A DNA stretch of 64,000 nucleotides from Epiperipatus broadwayi (GCA_028023455.1 JAQFVV010012446.1:3038001-3102000); one strand, 5' to 3'. Shown: positions 33,746 through 46,900, numbered from the stretch's first letter. Notes: generated by a model not told the origin, from the letters alone. Program-made: numbers and translations.

Positions 33746-35590
33746 CATTTTTCTTGCTAAATCTTTTTTTATTATATAAACTATTTCCTTTCATTTCTTT
33801 AAGTACAATGTATTATATCTATCATATGTTTCAACCATTTTCTATGGCCATTTTCAAGGAACATTCATATAAAATACACAGATTTATAATATATTACATG
33901 CAATATCTTTGAATTATATAAAACAATTTTTATATTATTGTTATTATGCATTATAATAAACATTATGTTATATATTGTATATCATATATTATAACTATAT
34001 TTTATAGAATGATCGTTGAAAATGACTATAGTGATCAAAACATAGGATATAATGTACAAGGAAATGGTTCATATAATAAAGCAAGATTTGGAAGGAATAA
34101 GGAAGAATTAATAAAATATTTGTTAATGAAATATTAACTTCTGTTATATTTATGTTAGTTTATAATGTTTTTTTTTTGGTTTTTTTTACGTCATCTGCTC
34201 TGAATTCAAGTTGAAAATTACCTAATTGTTTTGATATATAACAGTAATCAAAAGGTAAGTTGTTTCGAAGATTATGCAATATTTGAATACCAAAATGCTA
34301 AGTTGACATCCATATCACACGAGCACCATGTTTTTCTACAAAGAGCATTTTTGCACATCATATAATGACTATTAATAATTTTTATAAGAACATTTTGGTT
34401 TCATTTTCTTAAATATGATTTTAATTTCATCTTTAAGTCATCTGACATTTAAATGGATGTGGTTAAACTCACTTTTTAAAATAAGCTATCAAAAACTAAA
34501 TATATGAAAAATAGAATCATTATTATAACAATATGAAAAGTAGGAGTTAATAAGAGAAAATCTGAGGTTACAATGTCCCACAATTGGGTGGCCATTTGTA
34601 ACAATATACCACATTAGGGCTGAATTATGAGACGGAAAATCGTCATCTCCAAATAAACAAAATATAAAAGGAATGAGCATGAGAGATCAGCATAGAACTA
34701 ACTATAAATTCACCAGCATTACACAAAAGTAATAATCATTCATGATCCTGAATGATTAACAATAAAAATAAATCAACAGTCAATCTTGTGACTGTATGTG
34801 AAAGTGGTCCACTATAGACCAGGCTAATTATTTAGCCACTACCAAACTTAAGGCAGCAATACAAATAATTATCCGGATACACATACTTAGGTGCTATTTC
34901 ATCAAAATACAACAAGAAGTCAAATAATGCTGAGATGCTAAAAACATCCTGACCCTCATCAATGCTTTGGCCACTTAGTACCATTAATGTACTGGCCAAC
35001 TATAAACAAAATTTAAATAATAAAATAAAATGTAATACATGGAAACTTAAAGTATATCCCTTTACGCCAACTATGATTAGAGAAGTAATGAAATTGGATG
35101 TCCATAACACTAAACATAAACCCCCAATCCATATAACTAACTGTTATGCATGAAGCTAGCTCAGGACACAATAACTCTATAAACTACTACTGTGAGAAAA
35201 AGATAAATAAACAAATAAAACAGCTTATAATAAATCACTTGAAATAATTCCTAGGTTTACCCTATTATAAGTAAATAGTTTTATTGGGATCATTTAAAAA
35301 ATACTAGAACATTAAGGTGTCACGAAATAGTCATACATACTGCAATTTATAAAATAAGAATTGGATGGAATAAAGAAATTAAGAATAAAAAATATTTTTA
35401 AAACAATTATTTAATAACTAAATGATTAACAATAAACAGCAAAAAGTGCCATGATAGTATTAAATTTTAAACATTAATTTCATCAAAAAATATATTTTCA
35501 GAAAAATTATAATCAATCAGTTGATTTCTATTCATAAATTAACTTTTACATGATCACCACCTCTATACTAGTACATAATTGTTGTAAACA
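33746..35590. other. Non-coding, no feature seen
   Basis: Frames of about 60 codons here show no domain. Poly-T and AT-rich tracts only. Confidence 0.45.
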
Positions 35591-35592
35591 AG

Positions 35593-35658
35593 CCTTCTGG
35601 CATCCATTGATTACTCTGTTTGGCACAGGGTGGCACTACTGTATGGAGAGTTTTGCCT
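35593..35658. repeat. F1 arm fragment
   Basis: aagccttctggcatccattg, then ggcactactgtatggagagt: the outer arm of F1 without the ribozyme. Close match to the younger copies. Confidence 0.7.
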
Positions 35659-35659
35659 T

Positions 35660-37800
35660 TGTAAATTAACTTTTAATTAATTATTTCTTTAAAATAACTA
35701 CAAATTGGAAAGGCAACATTTTCAAAGTCAAAGATAAACATCTTTGATTTAGCTTAATTAATCTTTTGTTGAGTAATTAGGAGAGAAAATGAATGAAAAG
35801 CAAAAAAAAAAAAACATTTTTCAAAAAAAATAATTTTAATTTACAAAATATGAAATTTTCTAAAAACTACTTCATAATTTTGAAGAGACAATTGACTGGA
35901 TTTTAAAAAAAAATGTTTCACAATTTAAAAATATTTACTTAATGAAAATATTTAAAATTATCAATTCTTACTAGAAAAAAATCACATTTTTTTTTTCACT
36001 ATACATGAAAATTTAGTGGGCACACACACAAAAAAAGACATTTAACCATGGTTTTATTTTCTGTGAAGTCCTTTCCAGTTATAATTTTGTTTTGTTTTTT
36101 TCCAACTGACTTTCTCTTTGAAGGCTTCTAAACATTTACATGGTTACTTTGTCTTTTTCTTGGTTTGCAGTAATTCCAAGTTAAAAAATAGCAAATTTCA
36201 CCCATTTCCTTCCACTAAAATTTCCAAGTAAGAGTAACACAGACAGACTCATGCTCTTGATTGGAGACAAGGTTATAGATTACTTTAGGGGTAACTTCTT
36301 AACATTTTTATTCCAGTAAAGACAGGTTACATGGAGGAAAATGATGTCTAGCTTTTAGCTGAATTTAGCACATGATTTTCACTGTAGAAGCCATTTAATG
36401 ACTAAACTCATAGTATGCTAAAAGCTTGATTAAGACTTGTTCTTTCTTCTTTATCAGCTGGATTATGACTTGACTGCTCTCTCTTTAACAGCTAAGTTAG
36501 GAATCTCTACTTACACACTTGGGTTTCTGACTTATTTACACTCTATTATTTTTTTTAGAACAATCTTGACTATAAGCCAATCACAATATATCTAACCTGA
36601 TAATTTCTATATTAACGAATTAGTAAATTTTTACAAATACAATTGTTCAGTTTTTCCCTCCTTACCAAGTCTCGGCATTTCTAATTAAAAAAAATTCCTT
36701 CCAAAAAGGAAAAACAAGATAATCAGTTAATTACACTGATTTGATTTTCTGTAATGAAGAAAGATAAAGAAAAACAACAACTCCAATTAAAAATAAAATT
36801 TACCAAAAGTATTAAATTTTTTTTTTTTCTTTTAAAAATACTATTAAAATAAAACTTTATCTCTCTTTTAAGGTTAAAATATCTATTAAATAATTTACAA
36901 AAAAAAAATATTCTCTCTTAGTACATTTTTATAATTTATATTAAAGCTACTAATTATTTATAATTACTGAAGAGAGAGAAAAAAACAACTTGTTTACATT
37001 ATTTATAATTGTATGGTATTATAAATCTATGTACTGCATTATTTTTGTCTACTGATATGGCGCGTATTCAGATTTTCTTTTTGTTTAGTTGCAATAGTTG
37101 TTTAAATTAAATTTATATTCTTCTTTGCTCTTTTTTTCTATCTGGATCTTGTATACAAACTGTTTACATACGTTATTTATTGATTAAAATGGTTTGCAGA
37201 AATTACCAAAGATAAGTTTCAACTCTGGTGTTATTTACACTGTAAGTTCAAGCCTGCTGTCAACTATTATTATGGGATGTAATAAAGAAAATATTGAAGA
37301 ATTTGAAGTGCTAATTGCAATAATTAACTATTAGATACTTAGATGGAAGAAATTCCAATTATTTACCTTTAAAATAGAACTGACCAAACTATGGCAAGTG
37401 CATGCACTGAAACGCTGATTATAAAAATAAAAAATAAGGCAAAATCTTGTAAAGTAATATTTGTAATTAAAATGCAATTTTTATTCACATTCAAAAAAAA
37501 AAATTAGATTAAATAAATCAAACTAAAAAAAAAATTGTTTTACATTCTTTTTGAATAAAAACACAAGTGTTATATGGAGTAGATGAATTCATAGATGAAA
37601 AAAGTGACACATGTTGTAAAACATAGGCCATTCCTGATTTTTAACGAGAATATGTCTGAGATCATTTTGCGTAGTTCACCAGATGTTCTGATGTTTAATT
37701 TAATCTAAATTAATGTGAATTGAGAGATAGGATATGATATGTTTTCATTTGAGAAGCTATCTTATTTTCTGTTATCAATTGCTAAAGTGCAGTTCCTCAA
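35660..37800. other. AT-rich non-coding (intron of the host gene)
   Basis: No repeats shared with other parts of the window and no exon-like segment recognised. Long A and T runs. Confidence 0.45.
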
Positions 37801-37809
37801 AAAAATGCT

Positions 37810-39475
37810 CCCAGACCAAGTGATTGTAATAACTATAGAATGATAGCCTTAATTTCACATGAAAATAGAACTACACTCAATATAATTAATAAACATCTAA
37901 TGGTATTTATTTTTCCACAAATATCTAATGACAGAATTTATGACAAGAAGCACAAAAGGTTGATCAAGTGATTGAAAAGGTGCTATGTCTAGCTAAGATA
38001 GGATGCACTTCCACGAGTGCCAATAACGACTAACGGTTAATATTAAGATAAATTTGAATTTATGATTCCTTAAAACATTTAGTTAATAATATATCTACAA
38101 TTATTTACATTATAAGACCTGAAGGCATATACAAATAATAATTAAGATCAATACAACCTTTAAAAGTCTTATACTGACTGTTTTCATGTTCAGAGGCCAG
38201 TTCTCAACACTTGAAGTCACTGTGGAAGGAAAGATATCCTGCTCCACTATATCAGTTTACACAGATCAAACTTTAAGGATTATGTGATTCTCTTCTTCTT
38301 ACAATTAGTACTAAAGGCAGTTCATTGTCTGTGAATCCCTGCAAATGACTGTTTAGTCTTCTGTTCTCCTATCAGGTGATTCTTCCTTTCCATGTTCCAT
38401 CGGAATTTTAGTATTATCTTTTTGCCTTTTTAATTAATCAGTTATTTGTAGGTTGTCGTTATCTTAAAAAGGAATCTAAGTCAAATTCCTTAATTTGCTT
38501 CATTTGATTAATGACTTATTCTACTCTTATTAATTAGTCTATTGTCCATTTTAGAAATTAATCATTTTCTAATATGAAGACCATAATTTTTAATTTCTAC
38601 TTTAAAAGAATAAATCTTTTCAAGTTCTGTGATATTTTTACCTTATTACTTTTCTCTCTATAAGTTTTTACAATTATATATCTATATATGTATGTGCATT
38701 TAAACATACACATACATATAAAAAGGGAAGGAAATGTAATTTCAAAATCTAAATGTATTTTATGGATTATAACAAAGCTTTTAATAAAATACTGCAAAAA
38801 TCAAATTTAGACAAAATTTTATTAACTGCAATCAGATGTTAAACACAGTGAACACTTTCCACTACTCTTTTTAATGCCTATAGTGGGATTATCATGTACA
38901 ATGTTCTTGAAGGCTGGGATGGTGGGGTAGAAGTACATAAAAGCTACTTATTATTTTGAGAAATAACAATATCATTTTGATTTTGGCTGCTGAGAAGAAC
39001 AAATATGAAAAAAGTATCATTAGGAAAATAAATGGTTTGATCTTGAAATCTTAAAAACCCAAGTCATGATTATAGATAGTGCCGATTACAATACCCCCCC
39101 TTCCCCAATTACAAAAGAAGAAATTTGAATACTTGAGTATCACTATAATTAATAACAGTAATGTGATCAGGAAATATAAAAAAAAGGCATTCTTGGGAAT
39201 TCATCAAAAATTCCAAGTGCAAGAATCAATCCTGGGACTTCCTTATCCCAAGTCAGAAGCTCAACCTATTGGGTCAAATTGCACAGGGCTGATCCGGAAT
39301 TACATAAAAAATGCAATAATAAGATCAGCAATGATGAGACCAAAATATTTCAAGAGGCATCAAATCAAAATTATTCAATCATCTGACTTTTGTTATCTAG
39401 ACTTATGCAACTGAAACTTGGATGAAAAAAGGATAGGTGCATTTGAAGTATAGTGTTATTGGAGAATGCTTCTAA
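37810..39475 (+). pseudogene. LINE reverse transcriptase, broken into pieces
   Basis: Three collinear pieces on the plus strand. About 37810-37970: PRPSDCNNYRMIALISHENR (RT fingers; NYRxIxLxS is diagnostic). About 38750-38830: MYFMDYNKAFNKILQ (motif A; D and KAF kept). About 39115-39475: EYLSITIINNSNVIRKYKKK (the YLG-position block) and, frameshifted, DEKRIGAFEV then CYWRML (C-terminal block, usual xKRIEAFExWCYRRML). The catalytic (F/Y)ADD segment is not recognisable between them. Heavily mutated and presumably dead; the clade is unclear. Confidence 0.65.
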
Positions 39476-39505
39476 CTACCTACACTCCTCAAGGACTAAT
39501 CAGCC

Positions 39506-39720
39506 TACTTTAGAAGAACTTGAGCACTCAAAAGGCGCCATCTAGTGGTCACTTTGCAATGTGATGGACTCATCAACAATCATAGGCTATGGATTCCATA
39601 AAAAAACTGCTACTTTAGAAGAATTTGAATGCAAAAATCAAAAGGCGCCATCTAGTGGTCACTTTGCAATGTGATGGACTCATCCAACAATCATAGGCTG
39701 TGAATTCCATTAAAAACTGC
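39506..39720 (+). repeat. Tandem duplication, about 105-110 bp, two copies
   Basis: Starting at tactttagaag (39506 and 39611), each copy contains aaaggcgccatctagtggtc, cactttgcaatgtgatggac and caatcataggct. The copies are nearly identical, so the duplication is recent relative to the flanking LINE fragment. Confidence 0.9.
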
Positions 39721-39950
39721 AGAAATCATGGAGAATAAAAGATAATGGATTCCTTCACATGACATTACTACATCCTTTTGAGAGTTACAGAATGAAATGA
39801 CATTACTATTATCACTTTCTTCATTTTTTCTATAGTTTTAAATCAGAAATAATTGTCAGTGTATACTCAGCAGGATCTAAAAACAATAAATTATTTGCAT
39901 CATAAATTTATACATCATTTTAAAAAAATGTTTGAAAATGAATGCCTTAC

Positions 39951-40102
39951 CCAACATCATGAAGCAAGTCAAGAAATGAATGAAATTTCTGAAAAGACTT
40001 TTCTACACTGTCTAATAAAAGATCATCTTCCGCGGTCTTTCGAGAATGTTCGTGAAAAATTTCTTCTAGTTGCTGCCGGAGATGATTGTTCTCTAATGTT
40101 AA
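39951..40102 (-). CDS. Host gene, penultimate coding exon (coiled coil)
   Basis: On the minus strand an acceptor (tttttactaaatag) at 40103-40104 and a donor (GG then GTAAGG) at 39950 bound a 152-nt exon that is open in one frame. It reads LTLENNHLRQQLEEI, FHEHSRKTAEDDLLLDS, then VEKSFQKFHSFLDLLHDV plus a split codon. The heptad-like Leu/Ile spacing predicts a coiled coil. It starts in phase 0, matching the donor of the exon at 53285-53362, and ends with two bases of a codon completed by the first base of the exon at 24698-25493. Base composition is less AT-rich than the surroundings. A plus-strand frame over the same bases (39853-40110) is the shadow. Gene not recognised. Confidence 0.72.
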
Positions 40103-40208
40103 CTATTTAGTAAAAATCAAATGTACACATAAATTAATTGAAAATTTTTAGACCTAATAAACACTGCACAGATAAAATTGAAAATTTTATATAATATGCA
40201 AAACTCAC

Positions 40209-40640
40209 ATAATTGATCATGTGATGTTTAGTGGTTCAACACCAATCTTGCCTAATAGGATAGTGGTGGCTATGGTTGTCAAAGAGCCAAAGACACCAAA
40301 ATGTATGGGTGCTGAACTGAGTTCAGACCCATATGACTATATAAGTTGTTGAGTTTAGATTGAAAATATTGTATTTTCAATTTCATTCTCATAGTTTTGT
40401 AGTTAAGTAGAGTTAAAAGGTGGCTGCTGGAGGGTTGCATTAGATCCTAAGATCTAGGTGCAGTGCTCTCAGATCCAAGGCTCCTCACTGATGAAGGCCA
40501 CAAGCCAGAAACTAGTCTGGGGATATCGGATGAGTAGACACTAGATAGGGATTTTATGCACAAGCCTTCTGGCATCCATTGATTACTCTGGTTGGCACAG
40601 GGTGGCACTACTGTATGGAGAGTTTTGCCTTGTTTATAAA
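40209..40640. mobile_element. F1 ribozyme element, single-arm form with tail
   Basis: It begins with the F1 terminus (gatcatgtgatgtttagtgg), runs through the tail also seen at 22.3 kb (tgctgaactgagttcagacc, a weak B-box-like stretch), then a single ribozyme-bearing arm and the outer arm gcactactgtatggagagtt. There is no second arm, so this may be the monomer form from which foldback copies derive. No flanking duplication found. Confidence 0.75.
40473..40531 (+). ncRNA. Type I hammerhead ribozyme, intact core (F1 copy at 40 kb)
   Basis: Outer stem I ATCCAA (40473-40478) pairs with TCGGAT (40526-40531, one mismatch). Inner stem I CTCCTCA (40481-40487) pairs with TGGGGA (40518-40523, one G-U). 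Core CTGATGA 40488-40494. Stem II GGC/GCC around CACAA. GAAA 40508-40511. CTAGTC 40512-40517 ends in the GUC cleavage triplet. ACTAGT is palindromic, giving a possible dimeric stem III of six pairs. Predicted cleavage after 40517. All invariant residues present. Confidence 0.8.
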
Positions 40641-40679
40641 GTATATACTTAACGAAGATGTGATTAAAAAGGATTTGAA

Positions 40680-41040
40680 CCTAAACTTTCAAGCTTTCTA
40701 CAGTCATCCACTCCATCCAATATAACCGATATACATGACTACATCATAACTTGGTTCGTATCATCATTACCTATTTATATATATATAATCAGTGCTCAGT
40801 TTATATTAAAATAACAAACCTACACTTTAATCGACATACTACAATCCTCAAGCACTGATTATATATATATGTGTGGTAGACGATCTAGATCAACAGATGA
40901 ATGCTGATTCAGCATGAATATTAGAGATCATTTATCTTTTTCACATGTATGTGAACATGTGTATCGGTTATATTGGATAGAGTGGATGACAGTAGGAGGG
41001 CTTGAAAATCTGGGTTCAAATTCTCTAATTAAAACTCATG
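40680..41040. repeat. Foldback tRNA-derived SINE (family S3)
   Basis: The right end (plus strand) has GTTATATTGGATAGAGTGG (A-box-like) and GGGTTCAAATTC (B box, about 41009-41020). The left end has the inverse, starting ggatttgaaccta. Internal aatcagtgct and gcactgatta segments also pair. Shares body sequence with 11700-11960. Confidence 0.65.
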
Positions 41041-41389
41041 TATAGATTAAAGTAAGCCTTATTTGACAACATATTGATAAACAGCTGACAAATTGACTAT
41101 AGATCAACAAAGTCTATAAATACTTTTTTTAAAAATGTAATTTGCACAATATATTTCTTAATTTTAAAATATATATAGGTATATTAAATATTCACTACAT
41201 GTACCATAATATTTCAATATCTTAATTAAAATACAGTATTATAAAAAAATTAATATTCTCAATTTTAACTTCCAATGACATTTTGATAACTACAAAAATG
41301 TGATTATAATATTAATGCATGTTAAGCCCCCCCACCTGAATGCATGAAAGATCCGCAACAAGCGGATTGCCTTACATGGATGAATGCAG

Positions 41390-41781
41390 TGTTATTAAAA
41401 CAGGCAAAACTCTCTATACAGTAGTGCAACTCAGTGCAAGTCAGAGTAATCAATGGATGCCAGAAGGTCTGTGCATAAAATCTCTATCTAGTGCCTACTC
41501 ATCCAATGTCATCACCCTAGTTTCTAGCTTGTGGTTTTCGTCAATGAGAAGCCTCGGATCTGAGAGCACTGCATCTAGATACAAGGTTCCTCACTGACAA
41601 AAACCACAAACTAAAAATTAGTCTGGGGATATTGGATGAGTAGGCATTAGATAGGGATCTTATGCACAAGCCTTCTGGCATCCATTGATTACTCTGGTTT
41701 GCACTGAATGGCACTACTGTATGGAGAGTTTTGCCTGTTTTAATAAGTTGTGAGCAAGCATAAGAAATGGTGATCGTGTGA
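41390..41781. mobile_element. F1 foldback element, reversed orientation, ribozymes damaged
   Basis: Arms aaaactctctatacagtagt and its inverse near 41715-41735 are well preserved, and the F1 terminus lies at the right (catcacacgatcaccattt on the minus strand). Minus-strand ribozyme: TTGACGA for CTGACGA and CTAGGGTG at the cleavage region. Plus-strand: CTGACAA and AAAAATTAGTC. Both should be inactive. Confidence 0.75.
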
Positions 41782-41783
41782 TG

Positions 41784-41885
41784 AATGCGGTAGTAGAGCA
41801 GTGATCTCAAGATTCAAGGAATGCGGGTCTGTTCCATCATTTCCGGGTTCAAACTTCTTATGAACTCCTGAGAAATAAATTATTT
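41784..41885 (+). mobile_element. tRNA-derived SINE (family S1), third copy
   Basis: gcggtagtagagcagtgatc (A-box region) and CCGGGTTCAAACTTC (B-box region), then cttatgaactcctgagaaat. Sits directly next to an F1 element. Confidence 0.65.
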
Positions 41886-42189
41886 GATTACTATTTTACC
41901 AAATTGATAACATTTAATCATCATTGGTAGTAATTTATTATTGTTGGTCACAGTCTTGGCACAACTTATTCCATTATTTCAATATATACAATTAAAATAC
42001 AAACACTGATTCAGCCTTGGTAAAACAAATTTAACAGACTACTGCAGGGCATAAGTAGTTACCTAGCATTCCTTTCACACACACAAAAAAAATAGTATAG
42101 AAGAAGACATTATTCCCAGGTGAGTCAATTGCTAAATGATAACAGTGCCTATATTTTACTTTATTTTACTCACTAGCTAAGATCAGCTA

Positions 42190-42370
42190 AATATTCATTT
42201 ACTAAAACATAATCAGATGGTTGGCCAGGGTTCGGATATCGAAAAAAAAAATCGTAATTTGTTTGGAAATCCTCAGCTATCTGAAAAATTACCAAGTTCT
42301 GCCTGGATTTGAATCCTAAGTTGTAAGCATAGTAGATAGAACTACTAACTACTAATTATGACAACATAAA
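42190..42370 (-). repeat. Possible tRNA-derived SINE remnant
   Basis: The minus strand carries GGATTCAAATCC (a clean B box) in aacttaggattcaaatccag. The A box is weak. Nothing else identifies it. Confidence 0.4.
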
Positions 42371-43560
42371 AGGTCCTTTATAAATACATACATAACATTG
42401 AAAGCAGATTTTACCATTTATGTAAATATTCAGAAAATAAAATCATACTACTATTTTCAAGACTAGCTGAAAAAACTACGCTATTTAGTTTTTAAAAATC
42501 CTATATATGATTTTAAAGATCATATCACAATAAATATGAACTAATGTGATATTTTTAACAATTGTTTAGAAGTTAGTATATATATTTTTAGCAATCGTTT
42601 ACAACTAATATATATATATATATTGTGCCCTTTTGTATGGGTCTCCATAAATTGTTGTATCCATTTATTTAAAAAATTTTAAATTTAAGATATATTTAAC
42701 TATATGATGTTAATTTTGTTTATAACAATCTTTTTAAAAGTGTAATTAAAGTAATTCATGAGTATTTGATATGTAAAAATTGTGCTGATGTTTGAGAGAG
42801 ACATTTCAATGGGAATGATAATAGTATATGGTTGGGAAAACTGGCCATAAGCAATACTGCATTAATAAATTTAATAAATAAATGTTTAAAGTTAAAGTTT
42901 TAAAAGACAAGTTAAAATTAAATGCATATATTTATTGTTGATAAAAATTAATATTTAATAAATGAATATAAATATTTTAATTATTAGTAATACATAATAG
43001 AAGATTAATATTTGATTTTAATAATATCGAATTATTATTTTAAAAACTGTTATAATATATTATTTATTTTAAAAATATTTATTTTTAAAAAATGAATTGT
43101 TAGTTTATTTTTAGATTATTACAAGCGTCTGTAGCTCTGTTGTAAAAAACAGATGTTAATTAGACACATACACACATGCTTGGGAGTTTTTTTAGTAAAG
43201 TTGCAAAGCTATTTTAAAAATTCTGTTATAAAATTTATAAATATTATTTTGGCTATCATGAAATAAAAATAAAGATAATTAATGTGAAATATTAAATCTG
43301 ATTTTTAAAATACTGCTTAAAAACATAACGAATAAAAATAGACTTAGTTTGTTTATAAAAATAATCTTATAAAAGTTAAAAGTGAAATTAAGTAAGAAAG
43401 AATATTTTAAAAAATGTTTAATGGATTTAAATAAATGATAAAGATTGATTTAAGAATTTAATAATGTGATAAATAATAAATATTAAATAAGTCATTATTT
43501 ATTTTTAATTCTGTCTTGTTGGTGAAATATGTAAATAAGCTAGCAAGTCGATTGTTTAAT
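42371..43560. other. Very AT-rich non-coding
   Basis: No feature recognised apart from AT tracts (for example 42609-42622). Confidence 0.45.
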
Positions 43561-43563
43561 TCA

Positions 43564-43620
43564 CCAATCAAGTGGGAGTTTTCTTCCGGTATAAAACCAA
43601 GGTTCAATTGTTCGGAGGGG
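43564..43620 (+). promoter_or_regulatory. Candidate Pol II core promoter (CCAAT and TATA)
   Basis: CCAAT at 43564-43568 and a strong TATAAAA at 43590-43596 are spaced as in a core promoter, and the block (gggagttttcttccggtata) is more GC-rich than its surroundings. Downstream there is only a 43-codon ORF. It could be a promoter of a non-coding RNA, of an LTR remnant, or chance. Confidence 0.3.
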
Positions 43621-43823
43621 ACTTGTGATTGAAATTCTTAAAGTAAAAGGTGCTATTAAAAATAGCTAAGTAATTATAGACGCTCTCAAAATCGTTTTAA
43701 AATTATAAGAGAGTAGTTTTTTAAAATAATTTATAAAAGTTACCGATAAATATGCAGTGTTAATTTATTATAGTTCCCTATTGATCGTTTCCTTATTGAA
43801 GCTCAATTTACTATCAAATAATC

Positions 43824-43955
43824 ATGAGGACATCGTATAAGGATAAAATGTATTGGAGACTTTATACTGAAAATTTAACAAACGCTGGATTGACTAGGAG
43901 AGTTATTAGATGCCTAACAGTAATACGTTGGACTTTGTATAAATTTAAAAGCTAA
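43824..43955 (+). CDS. Small ORF of 43 codons, unknown
   Basis: ATG at 43824, reading MRTSYKDKMYWRLYTENLTN and ending LYKFKS. It lies about 230 bp after the TATA candidate. No domain or homologue recognised; basic and Arg/Lys-rich. Could be spurious. Confidence 0.2.
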   Translation: MRTSYKDKMYWRLYTENLTNAGLTRRVIRCLTVIRWTLYKFKS

Positions 43956-43959
43956 TGGT

Positions 43960-46900
43960 AGTTAATTTTTATAAAATAGATATTTAAAAGAATGAGAAAT
44001 ACTTCTTTATGAAGAAAGTATTTATAAATTATAAATCTAAGTATATAACTTAGTAAAGATGGTAAATAATAATGATTATAAAAATATTTGCCTTGTTAAG
44101 TCTTTATGGTTTAAAAGACTAAATTCTGACAATTTTAAAAGGCAAATAAATTGGAGATTTAATAAGTAAAGAAACACTTATAAGTAAAAATTATTGTATT
44201 ATTAAAGTCTGAACGCTGGTCGTACAAAAGACTTTAAAAGTAATCTTACCTAAATATCTGTTACGGAATGCGCAAATAAATTACATGTGGATATCCAAAT
44301 CAAATCAATTAAAATAATTAAACAAGAACTTTGTAAATTATAGACTAATTCTAAAAATAATAACTTTTAAATAATAATATTTTTCCTTAAGAAGAAATGA
44401 ATTCGGATCTCATAAACTATTTTAATTATTATTTTATTTTATGATGGAACTGACTTTTACTTTTATTTTTTTTTTTTAAAAAAAGAACGTTTTCATTTAT
44501 TTCATAAAAACTTTTAAAAAACACGTGATGTACCGGAAAAGGAAGTAATGTTTGGTGAAAATTTGTGCCTAGGAAAAAGAACAATTATAGCTGGAAGAAG
44601 ACACCGTTGGATGTTATGTAATATGTTTTAATTATTAACTAACATAAATATTTCATTAATTATTGATTTATTAAAGATAGGAAAGGTACATTTACATTTT
44701 TTTTTTAATAATAACTAAATACTAATATAACTTTTTATTGCATAAAGTTTATTTTATAATTATACAACACGTAATATTTTAAAGAATAATTGTTGAGTGT
44801 AAATGTGAAATTATTTTGTAAAGCTGAAATCTTGGAGGACATCGTGTGACGGACTGTACATTGAAGTATCATTTATGGTAAAAATTGTGTAATAATAATA
44901 ATAATTTGATGTATTTACTATGTTTTCTTTAGATCAACCAAATGTTATATGATTATTGAATGAATGTATTAATGTTTAAATAATATACACGCATAAGATT
45001 AATAATAGCAGTTTTATTTTAATATGCATATTTTAAATTGATGATGTAAATTTAGTACAACGTAATATGAGAACCTAGAAATAATTATATGATTCTTTCG
45101 TGAATAAATTTTAATGTTTCTGTTACAATATTAGGAATTAGATTTTATTAGCGTAAGTTATTTATTTTTCTTTTCAAGTTAGTAAGAAGTATATAAAGTC
45201 TATATTTTTTATTTTTATTTTTATTAGATAAGTAAGTTAATTTTACATAGAAATTTATATCTTGATTGAAGGCTTATTGTATATAGAGGATGAGGTATAA
45301 GAGAGTTTGGATCGTTATTATTTTTTTTGTTTTTGAAATTGGTCATTTGTTTTTCTGAAATTAAATAAGGTTAAAATGATATTTGTAGATAGAAGTTTTT
45401 AAGAAGGAATAAGAATAACAAGTAAAAGTGTAATAATTAAAATGGAAAAGAATCATAGAATTTTATTTAACATTATACTTTATAAAAGTTGAAATTATTG
45501 AATAATTTTTAAAATATTATTTTTTTAAAAGTACATATACGTATTGCATATTTTAATAAGACATGTAGTATGACATTATATCGGAATGAAATAAACAGTG
45601 ATAGTCAATAATTGTTATTATACTACAAAGTTATATCAGTTTATACATTAATTAATATTTGAGTCATACTGATAATAAATGTAATACAGCCTTATACATT
45701 ATAATATAAATAACAGTAGGACTTAAGTGAAATAGCATTTAAATTATTAAAGTTGGTTTATTTACATACATGCTACATGAATGATATCTTACATAAAACC
45801 TTTTCTTATATTAATTGATAACAAATGATGTTTATTAAAATTAAAGTCATAAATTTAATTGAATGTTATTGATAGAACATTTAATAAATGTATAAATTAT
45901 CTACTTATGATTATGGAAATAGTAACAGTGTAAAAAAACTTGTATTATTATTTTTCTTATTTTTGTTTATTTTCTTTAGTTCCATTTAAATGTAAATAGT
46001 GTAAATAAATTATTTGTTAAAGTTGATGTAAATAAATTTGTTAAGTTGTTTAAAAGATGTGTTGAATTCATTATTTTACACCACAGCATTTGACAACAGA
46101 TAATTTGAATAAACATAATATTTGCACAATATGAATTTATTATTTTATTATTTGAGAAAGAAACACAATATTTTCTTAATATAATTTATAGAAATTGATT
46201 GACATTAACATATAATATTACAATGGTCATAAAGTAATTATAATGCACAATATAAGAGTATAAGATTATTTATTGCCACAAATTGTTAAATTATAAGATT
46301 TTGGTCTATTTTAAAATTAAGATACTATATGGAAATGAAAGACATGTATATGATTTACTTATTTTCTTAATGATTAAAAGTATAATCCAATAGATAAGAT
46401 TAAGATATACCCTAAAGATTATTATTGTTAGTGATTATTATTAGAATAAGTTAGGTGTATTTAGGTTTGATATTAAATCCCTTATCATTCCTATCTACAT
46501 GAATTATTATTACTTTAAGATAATTAGAAGAACCTGAGATCATTTTAATTATATTTCCTTAACAAAAGATTGAGATTTATTTATCTATTATTATTAAAGA
46601 TAGTTCATTTATAAAAGTCATAAGAGTGCTGTAGAGTTAGTAATGAGATAATGAAGAAGTAATAGTATTCTTATGCCATTGAGACAGTGTCTTGGAAAGA
46701 CATTGACTCAATGTAAATCTGATTACCAATTGTAACTTCACTTCACAGTCTCATGATTTTAATTAAATATTTATTTAATTAGTACATAATATTGAACTAT
46801 ATTAATTTTTGATAAGTTTGTAATAAATCTGATAAGTTATAATATTATAAAATATATTAAAGATAGTGGTACATATTTTAGCCGAGCATAATGATTTGAT

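Noticed and set aside
39853-40110. Plus-strand frame of 85 codons
   Set aside because: The minus strand of the same bases has GT-AG borders, fits the neighbouring exons in phase and predicts a coiled coil.
40300-40340. tRNA gene or Pol III head in the F1 tail (gagttcagaccc)
   Set aside because: Only a weak B-box-like stretch, with no A box at the right distance.
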